A stretch of DNA of 64,000 bases from Rhodospirillales bacterium (lineage in GTDB: Bacteria; Pseudomonadota; Alphaproteobacteria; Rhodospirillales; Magnetospirillaceae): positions 1 to 64,000 of the forward strand of contig JACFNC010000004.1 of NCBI GenBank assembly GCA_019455065.1, read 5' to 3'. How positions within the stretch are numbered: the first letter of the stretch is position 1; each line of letters starts with the position of its first letter. Shown piece by piece: positions 8,982 through 23,530 of this stretch. The translations under genes were made by a program, and so were the position numbers. The notes beneath the pieces were generated by a model, which ran no database searches, was not told the origin of the DNA, and worked only from the letters and a program-made list of their open reading frames with translations.

Positions 8982-9227
8982 CTATTCGGTGGCCTGGAAC
9001 GCCGGATGGAACGTCACCCGGCCTTCGGGAATGTCGCCGGCGAGAAGGCGACATGCCCGACCACCCGGCCGTCGATCTCCGCCACGAGCGACAGGGCGAG
9101 GGCCCCGGCGCGGCGCGACGACGATGAACGGCTCGGTCTGATGGCTGTAGGGGTGGTCGCGGAACGCCGCGGCGGTGACTGCGGTGATGGCGTCGGCGTC
9201 GGCGGGCGTTTCGTCGCGGATGATCAT
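8982..9227 (-). pseudogene. GNAT N-acetyltransferase remnant (frameshift and internal deletion)
   Basis: From the ATG at 9227 the frame gives a good GNAT N-terminus (MIIRDETPADADAI, HQTEPFIV). It then shifts: the neighbouring frame continues with RAGALALSLVAEIDG and RVVGHVAFSP, which fit the fold's next strands. The original frame later gives EGRVTFHPAFQATE and a stop at 8982, like the C-terminus of YhbS-type acetyltransferases. About 80 residues remain of an expected 160-170, with the acetyl-CoA-binding centre missing. I read this as a gene with an internal deletion and a frameshift. Confidence 0.7.
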
Positions 9228-9245
9228 GGGCGCATCGCCGATGGG

Positions 9246-9328
9246 GTCATTGCGAGGAGGCGGCGCAGCCGACGAAGCAATCCAGGTCGCCGGCATGATG
9301 GATTGCTTCGCCTGCGCCTCGCAATGAC
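9246..9328. repeat. inverted-repeat element with GTCATTGCGAGG / CCTCGCAATGAC ends
   Basis: An 83-bp imperfect palindrome. The outer arms are GTCATTGCGAGG (9246-9257) and CCTCGCAATGAC (9317-9328); inner arms are CGAAGCAATCCA (9273-9284) and TGGATTGCTTCG (9299-9310). A related copy with one degenerate arm is at 46021. The size and ends resemble a MITE-like or BIME-type element. It lies between the GNAT remnant and guaA. Confidence 0.8.
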
Positions 9329-9345
9329 GGACACCTGGGAGGGGC

Positions 9346-10899
<1,554 letters not shown>

Positions 10900-11044
10900 C
10901 CTGCCTCCGGGGAGCATGAGAAGGGGCGAATGTAGAGCGCGCCGCCGCCCCGGGCAAGGGGATGGCGGGCGAGGGGGGGCGGGGGACTGGCGGCGGGCCG
11001 TCGCAATCCCCATCAACAAAAGGAGTAGGGGTGAGGAGGTGGCG

Positions 11045-11848
11045 ATGGGCGACGACGTTCTGCGCTGCGAGGAGCTTCGGCAACGCGTGCAGTGCGACTT
11101 CCACCGCGCGGCGCCGGACGAGGTTCGGCGGGCGCTGGGCCTGCGCCTGGAGGAGGTGGACGGCGCCCTGGTCTCGGTCGCCACCGGCGAGCCCAGCATC
11201 CTGTTCAACCGCACGATCGGGCTCGGCGTCGGCGCCCCGGCCAGCGCCGCCACCGTCGCCGCCATCCGCGACGTCTACGCCGGCGCCGGCACCGGCCGCT
11301 ACTTCGTGCATCTGCATCCCGCGGCGCGGCCGGCCGGGCTGCGGGCCTGGCTGGAGGCGGCCGGCCTGCGCCCGGCGCGGGCCTGGACCGCCTTCGAGCG
11401 CGGGGCGAAGCCGGCCCCCGAGGCGGGGACCGATCTGGTGGTCGCGCCGATAGCGGCCGACAAGGCCGAGGACTTCGGGCGCATCGTCGCCGACGCTTTC
11501 GACATGGGCGCCGCCGCCGTGCCGCTGTTCGCCGGCCTGGCGCGCCGGCCGGGCTGGCGTCTGTACCTGGGAGTCGCCGACGGACGGCCGGCCGCCGCCG
11601 GCGCCCTGTTCGTCGACGGCGAGGTCGGCTGGCTGGGCTTCGGCGCCACGGTGCCGGCCTTGCGCCGCCGCGGCGGCCAGCGCGCCATGCTGGCCCGGCG
11701 CATCGAGGACGCCCGCGGCCTCGGCTGCCGCCTGCTGCTCACGGAAACCGGCGAGGCGGTGCCGGGCGACCCGCAGCACTCCCACCACAACATCGAATGG
11801 GCCGGTTTCCGCCCCGCCTTTCGCCTCGAGAACTACGCGCCGGCGTGA
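11045..11848 (+). CDS. GNAT-family N-acetyltransferase
   Basis: The 267-residue protein has a GNAT domain in its C-terminal half: a strand with [20 protein letters not shown], then [23 protein letters not shown] (acetyl-CoA pyrophosphate loop, R-x-x-G-x-Q/G type) and the [13 protein letters not shown] tail. The N-terminal 120 residues form a degenerate GNAT-like domain (RYFVHLHP). The substrate is unknown. The ATG at 11045 follows GAGGAGG. It ends 82 bp before the sigma-54 promoter of the next gene, so it probably is not part of that operon. Confidence 0.82.
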   Translation: MGDDVLRCEELRQRVQCDFHRAAPDEVRRALGLRLEEVDGALVSVATGEPSILFNRTIGLGVGAPASAATVAAIRDVYAGAGTGRYFVHLHPAARPAGLRAWLEAAGLRPARAWTAFERGAKPAPEAGTDLVVAPIAADKAEDFGRIVADAFDMGAAAVPLFAGLARRPGWRLYLGVADGRPAAAGALFVDGEVGWLGFGATVPALRRRGGQRAMLARRIEDARGLGCRLLLTETGEAVPGDPQHSHHNIEWAGFRPAFRLENYAPA

Positions 11849-11853
11849 CGCTG

Positions 11854-11888
11854 TGGCGAATGCCGCAACGCCGTCGCCAAATGCCGCA
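11854..11888 (+). promoter_or_regulatory. candidate upstream activator site for the sigma-54 promoter
   Basis: Directly after the GNAT stop there is an inverted repeat TGGCGA (11854-11859) / TCGCCA (11874-11879) and a direct repeat AATGCCGCA (11859-11867 and 11880-11888). It lies 45-75 bp before the -24/-12 promoter at 11931, a common distance for an enhancer-binding activator. It does not match the NifA TGT-N10-ACA site. The activator is unknown. Confidence 0.35.
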
Positions 11889-11930
11889 GTGCCGGCAACC
11901 CGTCTGCCAAGCAAACCACGCCTTTCAAAC

Positions 11931-11945
11931 TGGCACACCGCTTGC
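11931..11945 (+). promoter_or_regulatory. sigma-54 (-24/-12) promoter
   Basis: TGGCACACCGCTTGC matches the RpoN consensus TGGCAC-N5-TTGC with the invariant GG and GC ten bases apart (GG at 11932-11933, GC at 11944-11945). It lies 65 bp before the receptor start, so transcription should begin near 11957. A sigma-54 promoter implies strict control by an enhancer-binding protein, for example in response to nitrogen, redox or metal status. Confidence 0.8.
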
Positions 11946-11966
11946 GAAGAGCGCGGGCTTTAAGCG

Positions 11967-11986
11967 GCTCGGATCCTGGTCCGAGC
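11967..11986 (+). promoter_or_regulatory. leader hairpin before the TonB-dependent receptor
   Basis: GCTCGGA and TCCGAGC (7 bp, perfect) enclose a 6-nt loop in the predicted 5' leader, 24 bases before the start codon. It could affect translation or leader stability. No known riboswitch fold is visible, and the leader is too short for a cobalamin riboswitch. Confidence 0.4.
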
Positions 11987-12010
11987 GGGGAACATGTGGG
12001 GAAGGGGTCA

Positions 12011-14206
12011 ATGAAAATTGGGGTCGTTGCGGCGTCCGCGGTCGCGGTCGCCATGTCGTCGTCGGCCATGGCGGCCGACACTGCGAAGACGCTGGACGAG
12101 GTCGTGGTCACCGCGACCCGCACCAAGATGAAGGTGGACGACGCACCGGCCAGCGTCAGCGTGATCACCGAGAAGGCCATGGAGGGACGCAACGTTCGCC
12201 AGGTCAGCGACGCGCTCAAGGACCTTGCCGGCGTCAACGTGCGCGACGTCGGCGCCGGCACGCCGAGCGCCTGGGCCAATCAGGTGATCATCCGCGGCAT
12301 TCCCGGCTACTACCGCACCGCCGTGATGGTCGACGGCCAGCCGATCAACAACGCCTTCTCGGCCGGCGTGAACTGGTCGATGGTCGATCCCGAGGCGGTG
12401 GAACGCATCGAAGTGGTGCGCGGACCGTTCTCGTCGCTCTACGGGGGCAACGCCATGGGCGGAGCCGTCAACATCATTACGAAGGCCCCCCTCGAGCGCG
12501 AAATCGTCGCCAAGGTGGGCTATGGCAGCAACGACACCAAGAGCGGCCATGTCGCCTATGGCGACCGCCTGAGCGAGCGCTTCGCCCTGCGCCTCGACGG
12601 CGGCTACAAGGAGAGCGACGGGCACCTCAAGGAGTTGGTCGTCCGTGAGCCGAGCACCGGCGCCGGCGCCGCGGTCAGCGGCCTGGTGGCCACCCAGACG
12701 CCGGAGGGCAACCCCGCCTACATTGTGGGCGAAAAGGGACCGCGCAAGTGGTGGCAGAAAAACGCCGGCGGCACCGCCACCTTCGACGTCACCGACTTTT
12801 CGGTGCTCACCCTGGGGGCGCGCTACCATCAGCACGAGACCGATTTCGATGCCTATACGACCTATCTCACCGATACTCTCGGCAATCCCCTTGTCTCGGG
12901 CAATGTCGACGTCGGCGGCGGCCAGCGCCTCCGGCTGAGCGAGAACGTCTTTCTGTTCGGCGCCAATGGCGAGGACGCGCTGCGCTACACCGCCGCCTAT
13001 GAACACGAGTTCCGCCCCGGCCTGTCGATGAAGCTCGATGCCGCCTATGCCGACAACAACTACTGGTACACCTCGGCGGGAAGCACGGCGACCGCCAGCG
13101 GCGGCACCGGCAAACTGGTGGACGTTCCGAACTCCAAGCTGTCGCTCAACGCCATGGTGAACTTCACGCCGATCGACCGTCACAACTTGGTCGCCGGCAT
13201 TTCCTATGTGGGCGACGAATTGAACAAGCGCGAATACGACCTCGCCAACTGGCGCAACCGCGGCACCATGACGAACCTGCGCTATCTATCGGATTCGGAG
13301 AACCGCACCTACGCCGCCTACCTGCAAGACGAGTTCAAGGCCCGGCCGGACCTCACCTTCTATCTCGGCGCCCGCTACGATTACTGGACGACCGAAGGCG
13401 TGGTCCAACAGATTGTCGCGCCGGCCTTCCGCACCGAATATGATTCGCGCGAGAAATCGGCCCTCAGCCCCAAGGCCTCGATCGTCTACGTGCCGCGTGA
13501 AGGCACGACGCTGCGCGCCTCGGCCGGCAAGGCGTTCCGCGCGCCCACCCTGTCCGACATGTATTCGACCTGGGTCGCCTCCAATGGGGTGGTCAACCAG
13601 TCCAACCCCGACCTCGACCCGGAAACCACCACCTCATTCGAAATCGGCGGCAGCCAGGCGCTGGGGGCGGCAACCGTGGTGTCCGGCACAGTATTTCACA
13701 ACACACTGGAGGACCTCATCTACCAGCGCCGCCTGCCCAACGGCGATTCCACCAAGGAGAACGCCGGCGAAGCGGTAATCAAGGGGGTCGAGGTCGAGGT
13801 TCGGCATCGCTTCACGGCCGCCGTCACGGCCTTCGCCAACTACACCTACGTGTCGACGGAAATCAAAGAGAACGCCGCCGAGCCGGCGTCGGTGGGCAAG
13901 CGGATCACCTACGTTCCGGACCATTCGGCCAGCGCCGGCGTTGACGTCCTCGCGGGCCCGTGGAAGGGGTCCCTGGTCGGGCGCTATGTCGGCAAGCTCT
14001 ATTCCGACAGCCAGAACCGCGACGTCGTGGACGGGGTCTTCGATTCCTACGAACCGTACTTCACCCTCGACGCCAAAGTCCGCTATCGCTTCACTGAACG
14101 CTTCTCGGCCTCGCTGGCGGCCACCAACCTGCTCGACGCCGAATATTACCAGGGCGGCATCGCCCCCGGGCGGACGGTGTTCGCCGAAGTGGTGGCCGAG
14201 TTCTGA
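12011..14206 (+). CDS. TonB-dependent outer-membrane receptor
   Basis: The 731-residue protein has a signal peptide (residues 1-21, ending SSAMA), a TonB-box-like DEVVVTA (29-35), a plug domain (about 40-155, with VIIRGIPG and VVRGPFSSLYGGNAMGGAVNIIT) and a 22-strand-type barrel ending in the terminal Phe typical of outer-membrane barrels. Such receptors import chelated metals or cofactors using TonB energy. The ligand is not evident, although the plug resembles the BtuB/FepA/CirA group. The ATG at 12011 has a GGAAGGGG upstream. It is first in an operon with a His-tailed protein and a membrane Fe-S protein, behind a sigma-54 promoter, which suggests metal acquisition coupled to reduction. Confidence 0.93.
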   Translation: MKIGVVAASAVAVAMSSSAMAADTAKTLDEVVVTATRTKMKVDDAPASVSVITEKAMEGRNVRQVSDALKDLAGVNVRDVGAGTPSAWANQVIIRGIPGYYRTAVMVDGQPINNAFSAGVNWSMVDPEAVERIEVVRGPFSSLYGGNAMGGAVNIITKAPLEREIVAKVGYGSNDTKSGHVAYGDRLSERFALRLDGGYKESDGHLKELVVREPSTGAGAAVSGLVATQTPEGNPAYIVGEKGPRKWWQKNAGGTATFDVTDFSVLTLGARYHQHETDFDAYTTYLTDTLGNPLVSGNVDVGGGQRLRLSENVFLFGANGEDALRYTAAYEHEFRPGLSMKLDAAYADNNYWYTSAGSTATASGGTGKLVDVPNSKLSLNAMVNFTPIDRHNLVAGISYVGDELNKREYDLANWRNRGTMTNLRYLSDSENRTYAAYLQDEFKARPDLTFYLGARYDYWTTEGVVQQIVAPAFRTEYDSREKSALSPKASIVYVPREGTTLRASAGKAFRAPTLSDMYSTWVASNGVVNQSNPDLDPETTTSFEIGGSQALGAATVVSGTVFHNTLEDLIYQRRLPNGDSTKENAGEAVIKGVEVEVRHRFTAAVTAFANYTYVSTEIKENAAEPASVGKRITYVPDHSASAGVDVLAGPWKGSLVGRYVGKLYSDSQNRDVVDGVFDSYEPYFTLDAKVRYRFTERFSASLAATNLLDAEYYQGGIAPGRTVFAEVVAEF

Positions 14207-14207
14207 C

Positions 14208-14774
14208 ATGCGGCCATCGCGGCGTCGCGGCCGATGGATGGTGACGGCGCTGGCCGTCGCCATCGGCTTCGCCCTGCCGGTGGCCGCGGGCCATTACGGG
14301 CGAGGGATGTCGGGACGCGAGGCGGCCAAGGCCAGCCTGGCCTTCCCCGGCCCGCCTGGCAAGCCGGTGACCGTCGATCTGGCGGCCTTCGGTGGGCTGA
14401 AGAAGACCCTGCAACCCTGGCACTTTCGTATTTTCGTCTCGGTCGCCAACAAGACCGCCGGGCCGCGGCGCGTCGGGGTGAGGGTCGAAGGCTGCGCGTT
14501 GTTCTTCGACTGGGTGGTGCGCGATTACACTTGGGAGGCGGACGCCCGCGCCGTCGCCGAGCCAATCCCGCCGGGCGGCAAGCTGACCCTCTATTTGTTC
14601 ACCGAGGTGCCTGAGGAGTTGCGCGGCCAGCCAATCTACTGCGACGGCCGCATCGTCGCCTTTGCCCCAGAAACAGGCGAATTGCTGACCGCGCTTCCAT
14701 TGCGCGTGGTCAACGGTATTGCGGACGGGGCGGCGCACGAACATCACCATGATGGCGCCTTGCATGTCCATTGA
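14208..14774 (+). CDS. exported or membrane-anchored protein with His-rich tail
   Basis: The 188-residue protein has a basic N-terminus followed by one hydrophobic segment (about residues 11-27, signal peptide or anchor). A predicted beta-rich region of about 130 residues then includes a sole Cys pair (VEGCALFF, PIYCDGR). It ends in HEHHHDGALHVH, a likely metal-binding tail. I do not recognise the family. The start is two bases after the receptor stop, and the next gene starts seven bases after its end, so it is in the same operon. Its periplasmic side and tail suit a metal carrier between the receptor and the membrane protein (inference). Confidence 0.7.
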   Translation: MRPSRRRGRWMVTALAVAIGFALPVAAGHYGRGMSGREAAKASLAFPGPPGKPVTVDLAAFGGLKKTLQPWHFRIFVSVANKTAGPRRVGVRVEGCALFFDWVVRDYTWEADARAVAEPIPPGGKLTLYLFTEVPEELRGQPIYCDGRIVAFAPETGELLTALPLRVVNGIADGAAHEHHHDGALHVH

Positions 14775-14780
14775 GGCCTC

Positions 14781-15728
14781 ATGAATCGTATCCCCCTCAA
14801 GGGTGGTAAGGACGTCCAGAACCACAGCGACAGGTTCCGGCTGGTCCGCTACGCCTCCTATTTCATCGGCTTCCTGCTGTTCTATTCGCCGGCCGCGCTG
14901 GTCCTACGCTTCTTTTCCGGGCTCGACGGCAAGCATCTGATCGGCAATCTGTGCGATTCGCTCAACCTGCGCATGGGCGTCGGCGGGTTGCTCAGCATCG
15001 ACCGCTGGCAGGCCATGGACTGGACCCTGGGCCAGGTCAGCATCTTCGTGGTGATGGCGGTAGCCCTGATCTTGGGACCACTGTTCTGCGGCTGGCTGTG
15101 CGCGGCCGGCGCCTTCACCGAATTCGTCGGCCGGCTGGTACCCGATCGCTGGAAAATCGACGTGGCCGGCAAGGTGGACGCGGGGGCGGTGCGCTACGGA
15201 TTTCTCGCCGGCTATCTCAGCCTGCCCTTTTTCGGCACCGGCATCGGCTGCTCGTTCTGTAATTTCCGGGTGCTCGAATATATCGGCCTGGGGGTGGGCA
15301 GTGGTTTCCTGCCGGCACTGACCTCGACCTATATCGTCGTCACCCTGCTATGGCTGGTCGCCGGGGGCATGTTCATGAAGGGCGGGCGTGGCTGGTGCGT
15401 CTTCCTGTGCCCGGTGGGCGGCATCCAGAACGCCATGCACGCCATCGGCGCCCGCCTGCCATTCACTGCCAAGATGCGTTATCGGCCAGAGAACTGCCGC
15501 AGTTGCGGCAACTGCGTCGAGGTTTGCCCGATGCGTGCCATCGCGCCGGCCGCCGATGGCGACTGGCAGACCTCCGGCGGGCCCGGCGTCCGCATCAGCC
15601 TGAACACCTGCATCGCCTGCGCCCAATGTTCCGCCGCCTGCCCGCATGGCGCGTTGGGTTATGGGTTCGGGCCGCTGGCCAAGCCAGCGTCGGCGACCCT
15701 GCCGGCGCGGGAAGCGGCCCGGTCATGA
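14781..15728 (+). CDS. NapH/NosR-like membrane 4Fe-4S protein
   Basis: The 315-residue protein has about five membrane segments. Two CX3C motifs face the membrane (CGWLC 103-107, CVFLCP 206-211), as in NapH, NosR and CcoG relatives, with an extra CSFC (157-160). A C-terminal pair of 4Fe-4S ferredoxin motifs follows (CRSCGNCVEVCP 239-250, CIACAQCSAACP 277-288). Family members pass electrons from quinol or cytoplasmic donors across the membrane or help metal-centre maturation. Here it sits between a TonB receptor and a small Cys protein, so a role as reductase for an imported metal complex is plausible. Not NapH itself: no nap genes are near. Confidence 0.85.
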   Translation: MNRIPLKGGKDVQNHSDRFRLVRYASYFIGFLLFYSPAALVLRFFSGLDGKHLIGNLCDSLNLRMGVGGLLSIDRWQAMDWTLGQVSIFVVMAVALILGPLFCGWLCAAGAFTEFVGRLVPDRWKIDVAGKVDAGAVRYGFLAGYLSLPFFGTGIGCSFCNFRVLEYIGLGVGSGFLPALTSTYIVVTLLWLVAGGMFMKGGRGWCVFLCPVGGIQNAMHAIGARLPFTAKMRYRPENCRSCGNCVEVCPMRAIAPAADGDWQTSGGPGVRISLNTCIACAQCSAACPHGALGYGFGPLAKPASATLPAREAARS

Positions 15729-16009
15729 GCGGGACCGCGGGCCGGGTGGCGGCATGGGTCTTGGCCGCCTGGGACAAGGCCCGCAACTCGGTGTCGCTCG
15801 CCTTGTTCGGCGGTTCCGGGGCACTCGGGGCCGGCACCCTGCAGCATCTGGCAGCCACCTGTCCTGGCGGCGGTTGCTCCGGCTGCGGCAACTGCGTCAC
15901 CGCCCTCGGCGCCGCCGCCGGTGCCGCGGCCATTGGCGTCGTCGCGCGACGGCGCAAGAAGGGCCCGGCGCGGCTTCCCCAGAACTCTGAGCCGCTCAAC
16001 CCAACCTGA
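15725..16009 (+). CDS. small Cys-cluster membrane protein of unknown function
   Basis: The 94-residue protein starts with ATG at 15725, overlapping the upstream TGA (ATGA), so it is coupled to the Fe-S protein. Two hydrophobic stretches (about 22-42 and 58-74) flank a compact CX4CX2CX2C motif (Cys 46, 51, 54, 57), which could hold a metal or cluster near the membrane. A basic RRRKKG follows. I know no family for it. It overlaps by 14 bp, tail to tail, with the prolyl-tRNA editing gene on the other strand. Confidence 0.65.
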   Translation: MSGTAGRVAAWVLAAWDKARNSVSLALFGGSGALGAGTLQHLAATCPGGGCSGCGNCVTALGAAAGAAAIGVVARRRKKGPARLPQNSEPLNPT

Positions 16010-16496
16010 CCACCTCGACCGGATTGCCGCAGGCGCGGACGAATTTCACAAGGTCCGCCGCAGCGATGGTGGTCGTCATGTCGTTGCGCAGCGGGTGGTA
16101 GTTGACCAGCGGCTGTTCGGTCATCCAGCGGTCGAGCACCACGGTGACCCGGTGCTCGCGGTCGTTGATCAGGCCGAATGGCGTCACCGAACCGGGGTCG
16201 ACGCCCAGGGTGGCGCGCAGCAACTCGGCATTGCCGAAGGACAGCCGGGCGGAGCCGATCTTGTCGGGCAGCCGCTTGAGATCGACCGCCCGCTCGGCGG
16301 GCGCCACCACCAGCCACAGCTTGCCCTTGGCGTCCTTGAGGAACAGGTTCTTGCAGTGCACGCCGGGAATATCGCCCCACACCGCGTTGCCCTGTTCGAC
16401 CGTGAAGGCCGGGGCGTGGCGGTGCGTCGTGTGCGGGATGCCGAGGCCGTCAAGCCGGCGGAAAAGGTCGTCCGGAGTGGCCTCGGCGGCGATCAT
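15996..16496 (-). CDS. prolyl-tRNA editing enzyme (YbaK/ProX family)
   Basis: The 166-residue protein fits the YbaK/EbsC deacylase fold of free-standing ProXp enzymes, which hydrolyse mischarged Ala- or Cys-tRNA(Pro). Typical segments are HTTHRHAPAFTVEQ, HCKNLFLKDAKGKLWLVV, LSFGNAELLRATLGVDPGSVTPFGL and YHPLRNDMTTTI. I chose the ATG at 16496 (MIAAEATPDDLF); the frame continues upstream through other starts. It follows the methyltransferase at 16517 by only 20 bp and is probably cotranscribed with it. Confidence 0.9.
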   Translation of the reverse strand: MIAAEATPDDLFRRLDGLGIPHTTHRHAPAFTVEQGNAVWGDIPGVHCKNLFLKDAKGKLWLVVAPAERAVDLKRLPDKIGSARLSFGNAELLRATLGVDPGSVTPFGLINDREHRVTVVLDRWMTEQPLVNYHPLRNDMTTTIAAADLVKFVRACGNPVEVVRLG

Positions 16497-16516
16497 GCTG
16501 GCGATGACGGCGGCTC

Positions 16517-17249
16517 CTAAAGACTTTGCATCAGATAAAACACATATCCATAGGCTGCGGAATGGCGCCGATACAAGTCGATTTCGGCCTCGTTGGCGGC
16601 AAGCACGGCTCGCATCGCCGCGTCGGCCGTCGGCCGCAGTTCGGCAATGCGACGGGCCAGCGGGGTGTAGAAGCCCTCCCACCAGGCCGAGGGTGGCAGG
16701 GAAAAGGTGTCGAGCACCGTGTAGCCGGCCGCTTCCGCCGCGGCGCGGTTGGCGGCGATGCCGGCCATTGCCGGATAATCCCTTGCCCAGAACGCCGCGG
16801 CCTCGGGCGGGCGGTCGTCCGCAAGCCACGAGCATTCGGTAGCGGCCAGCAAACCGCCCGGCGCCATCAGCGGCCGCCACAGGGCAAGCCCGCGCGCGAA
16901 GCCCAGGTTGTAGACGGCACCCTCGGACCACAACAGATCGACGCTTCCCGCGGGCAATCCGGGATCGGCCATGTCGGCGCAACGGGTCTCGATCAACTCG
17001 GCAAGACCCCGGCGTCCGGCTTCGGCGCGTAGCCGATCGAGAAAGGGCTGATGAACGTCAATGGCGAGGATCGGGCAGTGCAAGGCGGCGGCGAGCGCCA
17101 GGGTCTGTCGTCCGGCGCCGCAACCCATGTCGACGACGCGCGGCCGCTCCGGCAGCGCCGGCAGCCGGGCCAACGCCTCGAGCGTGCAGGCGTCGCTGCC
17201 CGGCCCCTGTTGCGGCAAGCTCTCGAACAGCCGGAACAAGGCGGCCAGT

Positions 17250-17263
<14 letters not shown>
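16517..17263 (-). CDS. class I SAM-dependent methyltransferase
   Basis: The 248-residue protein has a Rossmann methyltransferase core: motif [13 protein letters not shown], then ILAIDVH (acidic strand 2), [26 protein letters not shown] (motifs II-III). The C-terminal part carries [18 protein letters not shown], seen in small-molecule methyltransferases. The acceptor is unknown. The ATG at 17263 lies 14 bp inside the end of the oxoprolinase gene, so the two are probably cotranscribed from upstream. Confidence 0.82.
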
Positions 17264-20858
<3,595 letters not shown>

Positions 20859-20932
20859 GCCGCTCCGCCCCGGTGCGCCGGCCAGTCGCGTGAAAACCCG
20901 GTCATCCCTCACCCAGTGTATACCGTCCCGCC

Positions 20933-20966
20933 CGATCGCCGCCGGCCTCGAGCGGGCGGCGTCGGT
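20933..20966 (-). terminator. hairpin downstream of nirS
   Basis: Read on the minus strand, CCGACGCCGCC and GGCGGCGATCG can pair around an 11-nt loop with one bulge. It sits 17-50 bases after the nirS stop and before the oxoprolinase start. No strong U-run follows, so confidence is limited. Confidence 0.45.
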
Positions 20967-20982
20967 CGGAACAATACAGGAT

Positions 20983-22779
<1,797 letters not shown>

Positions 22780-22852
22780 TTAAAAGTCCATGGCAGGCAA
22801 GTAACCACCAGGAAGTAGAATGGGCCTCTTGGAGGTATTCAGCAGGCGGTAT

Positions 22853-23452
22853 TCAGTGGCGATAAAAGGAGATCAAAGCCGAAATGGCAGCATCGCCAAA
22901 AGGATTGGCGAGTGTCGTCGTGTGGTCGCCGCGGATGCCATTGATCAGCCGAGCGGCGAATTCGTCCAGCGGCATGCGTTCCGCTTGCAGGCGAAGATCC
23001 TCAGCGGGCAACGGACCTGCCTGGTTTGGCGCGTCATGGCAGCCGGCGCATACGTCCTCATGGATCGCACGGCCGTAGGCGACGCTCGCCGGAGTGGTCG
23101 AAACCGGGACAATGCCGGCCAGTTCCAGGGGATGGCGCGCGATCAGTACCTCCAAGTCGGCGGCCAGTCCGGTAAAGTCGCCTTGGATATATCGCTCGCG
23201 GGCGGCTGTGGCCGGATCAGGGGCTTCGCCAGCGAGCCGCAGGAGCCATGGCAGGGACGACAGGGCCCCCGCCAGCCGGGCGCGCAGCCCATTCCGTCGC
23301 ACTTCTGCCACGTCAGGCGCCGAGAGGCGCGCCAAGTCGCCCCGCATGATGAGTAGATCCGCCGCCAACCGGCGTTGGTGCTCGTCCTGAGCGAGGGCCG
23401 CGGCGGGGAACGCCGTCGCCGCCAGAAGGACGATTGCCAATACCCGTCGCAC
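22853..23452 (-). CDS. monohaem cytochrome c, likely NirS partner
   Basis: From the GTG at 23452 the protein has 199 residues, with a signal peptide (RRVLAIVLLAATAFPAAALA), a helical central region of about 100 residues and one C-terminal haem site CAGCH (135-139) followed by NPFGDAAISALISFY. The length before the haem site is unusual for a small cytochrome c. The frame is open further upstream to a TTG at 23524, but that stretch is a translated palindrome repeat, so I prefer the GTG. No good ribosome-binding site is visible. It lies 115 bp upstream of nirS and could feed it electrons (inference). Confidence 0.72.
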   Translation of the reverse strand: MRRVLAIVLLAATAFPAAALAQDEHQRRLAADLLIMRGDLARLSAPDVAEVRRNGLRARLAGALSSLPWLLRLAGEAPDPATAARERYIQGDFTGLAADLEVLIARHPLELAGIVPVSTTPASVAYGRAIHEDVCAGCHDAPNQAGPLPAEDLRLQAERMPLDEFAARLINGIRGDHTTTLANPFGDAAISALISFYRH

Positions 23453-23470
23453 GCCAAGCTTGACCGTGGC

Positions 23471-23491
23471 CCCCCGGGACAAGCCCGGGGG
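23471..23491. repeat. REP-like palindrome CCCCCGGG-ACAAG-CCCGGGGG
   Basis: Perfect 8-bp arms and a 5-nt loop between the rhodanese stop (23531) and the cytochrome start. It interrupts the operon spacing and could attenuate transcription or shield the upstream mRNA end. Confidence 0.75.
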
Positions 23492-23530
23492 TGACGCGGG
23501 GGGGACTAACGGGTGCGACCGCAAGGTGCC

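Noticed and set aside
11849-12010. Cobalamin riboswitch before the TonB receptor
   Set aside because: The predicted leader is only about 54 nt and lacks the B12-box sequence and the long cloverleaf; a sigma-54 promoter lies inside the region instead.
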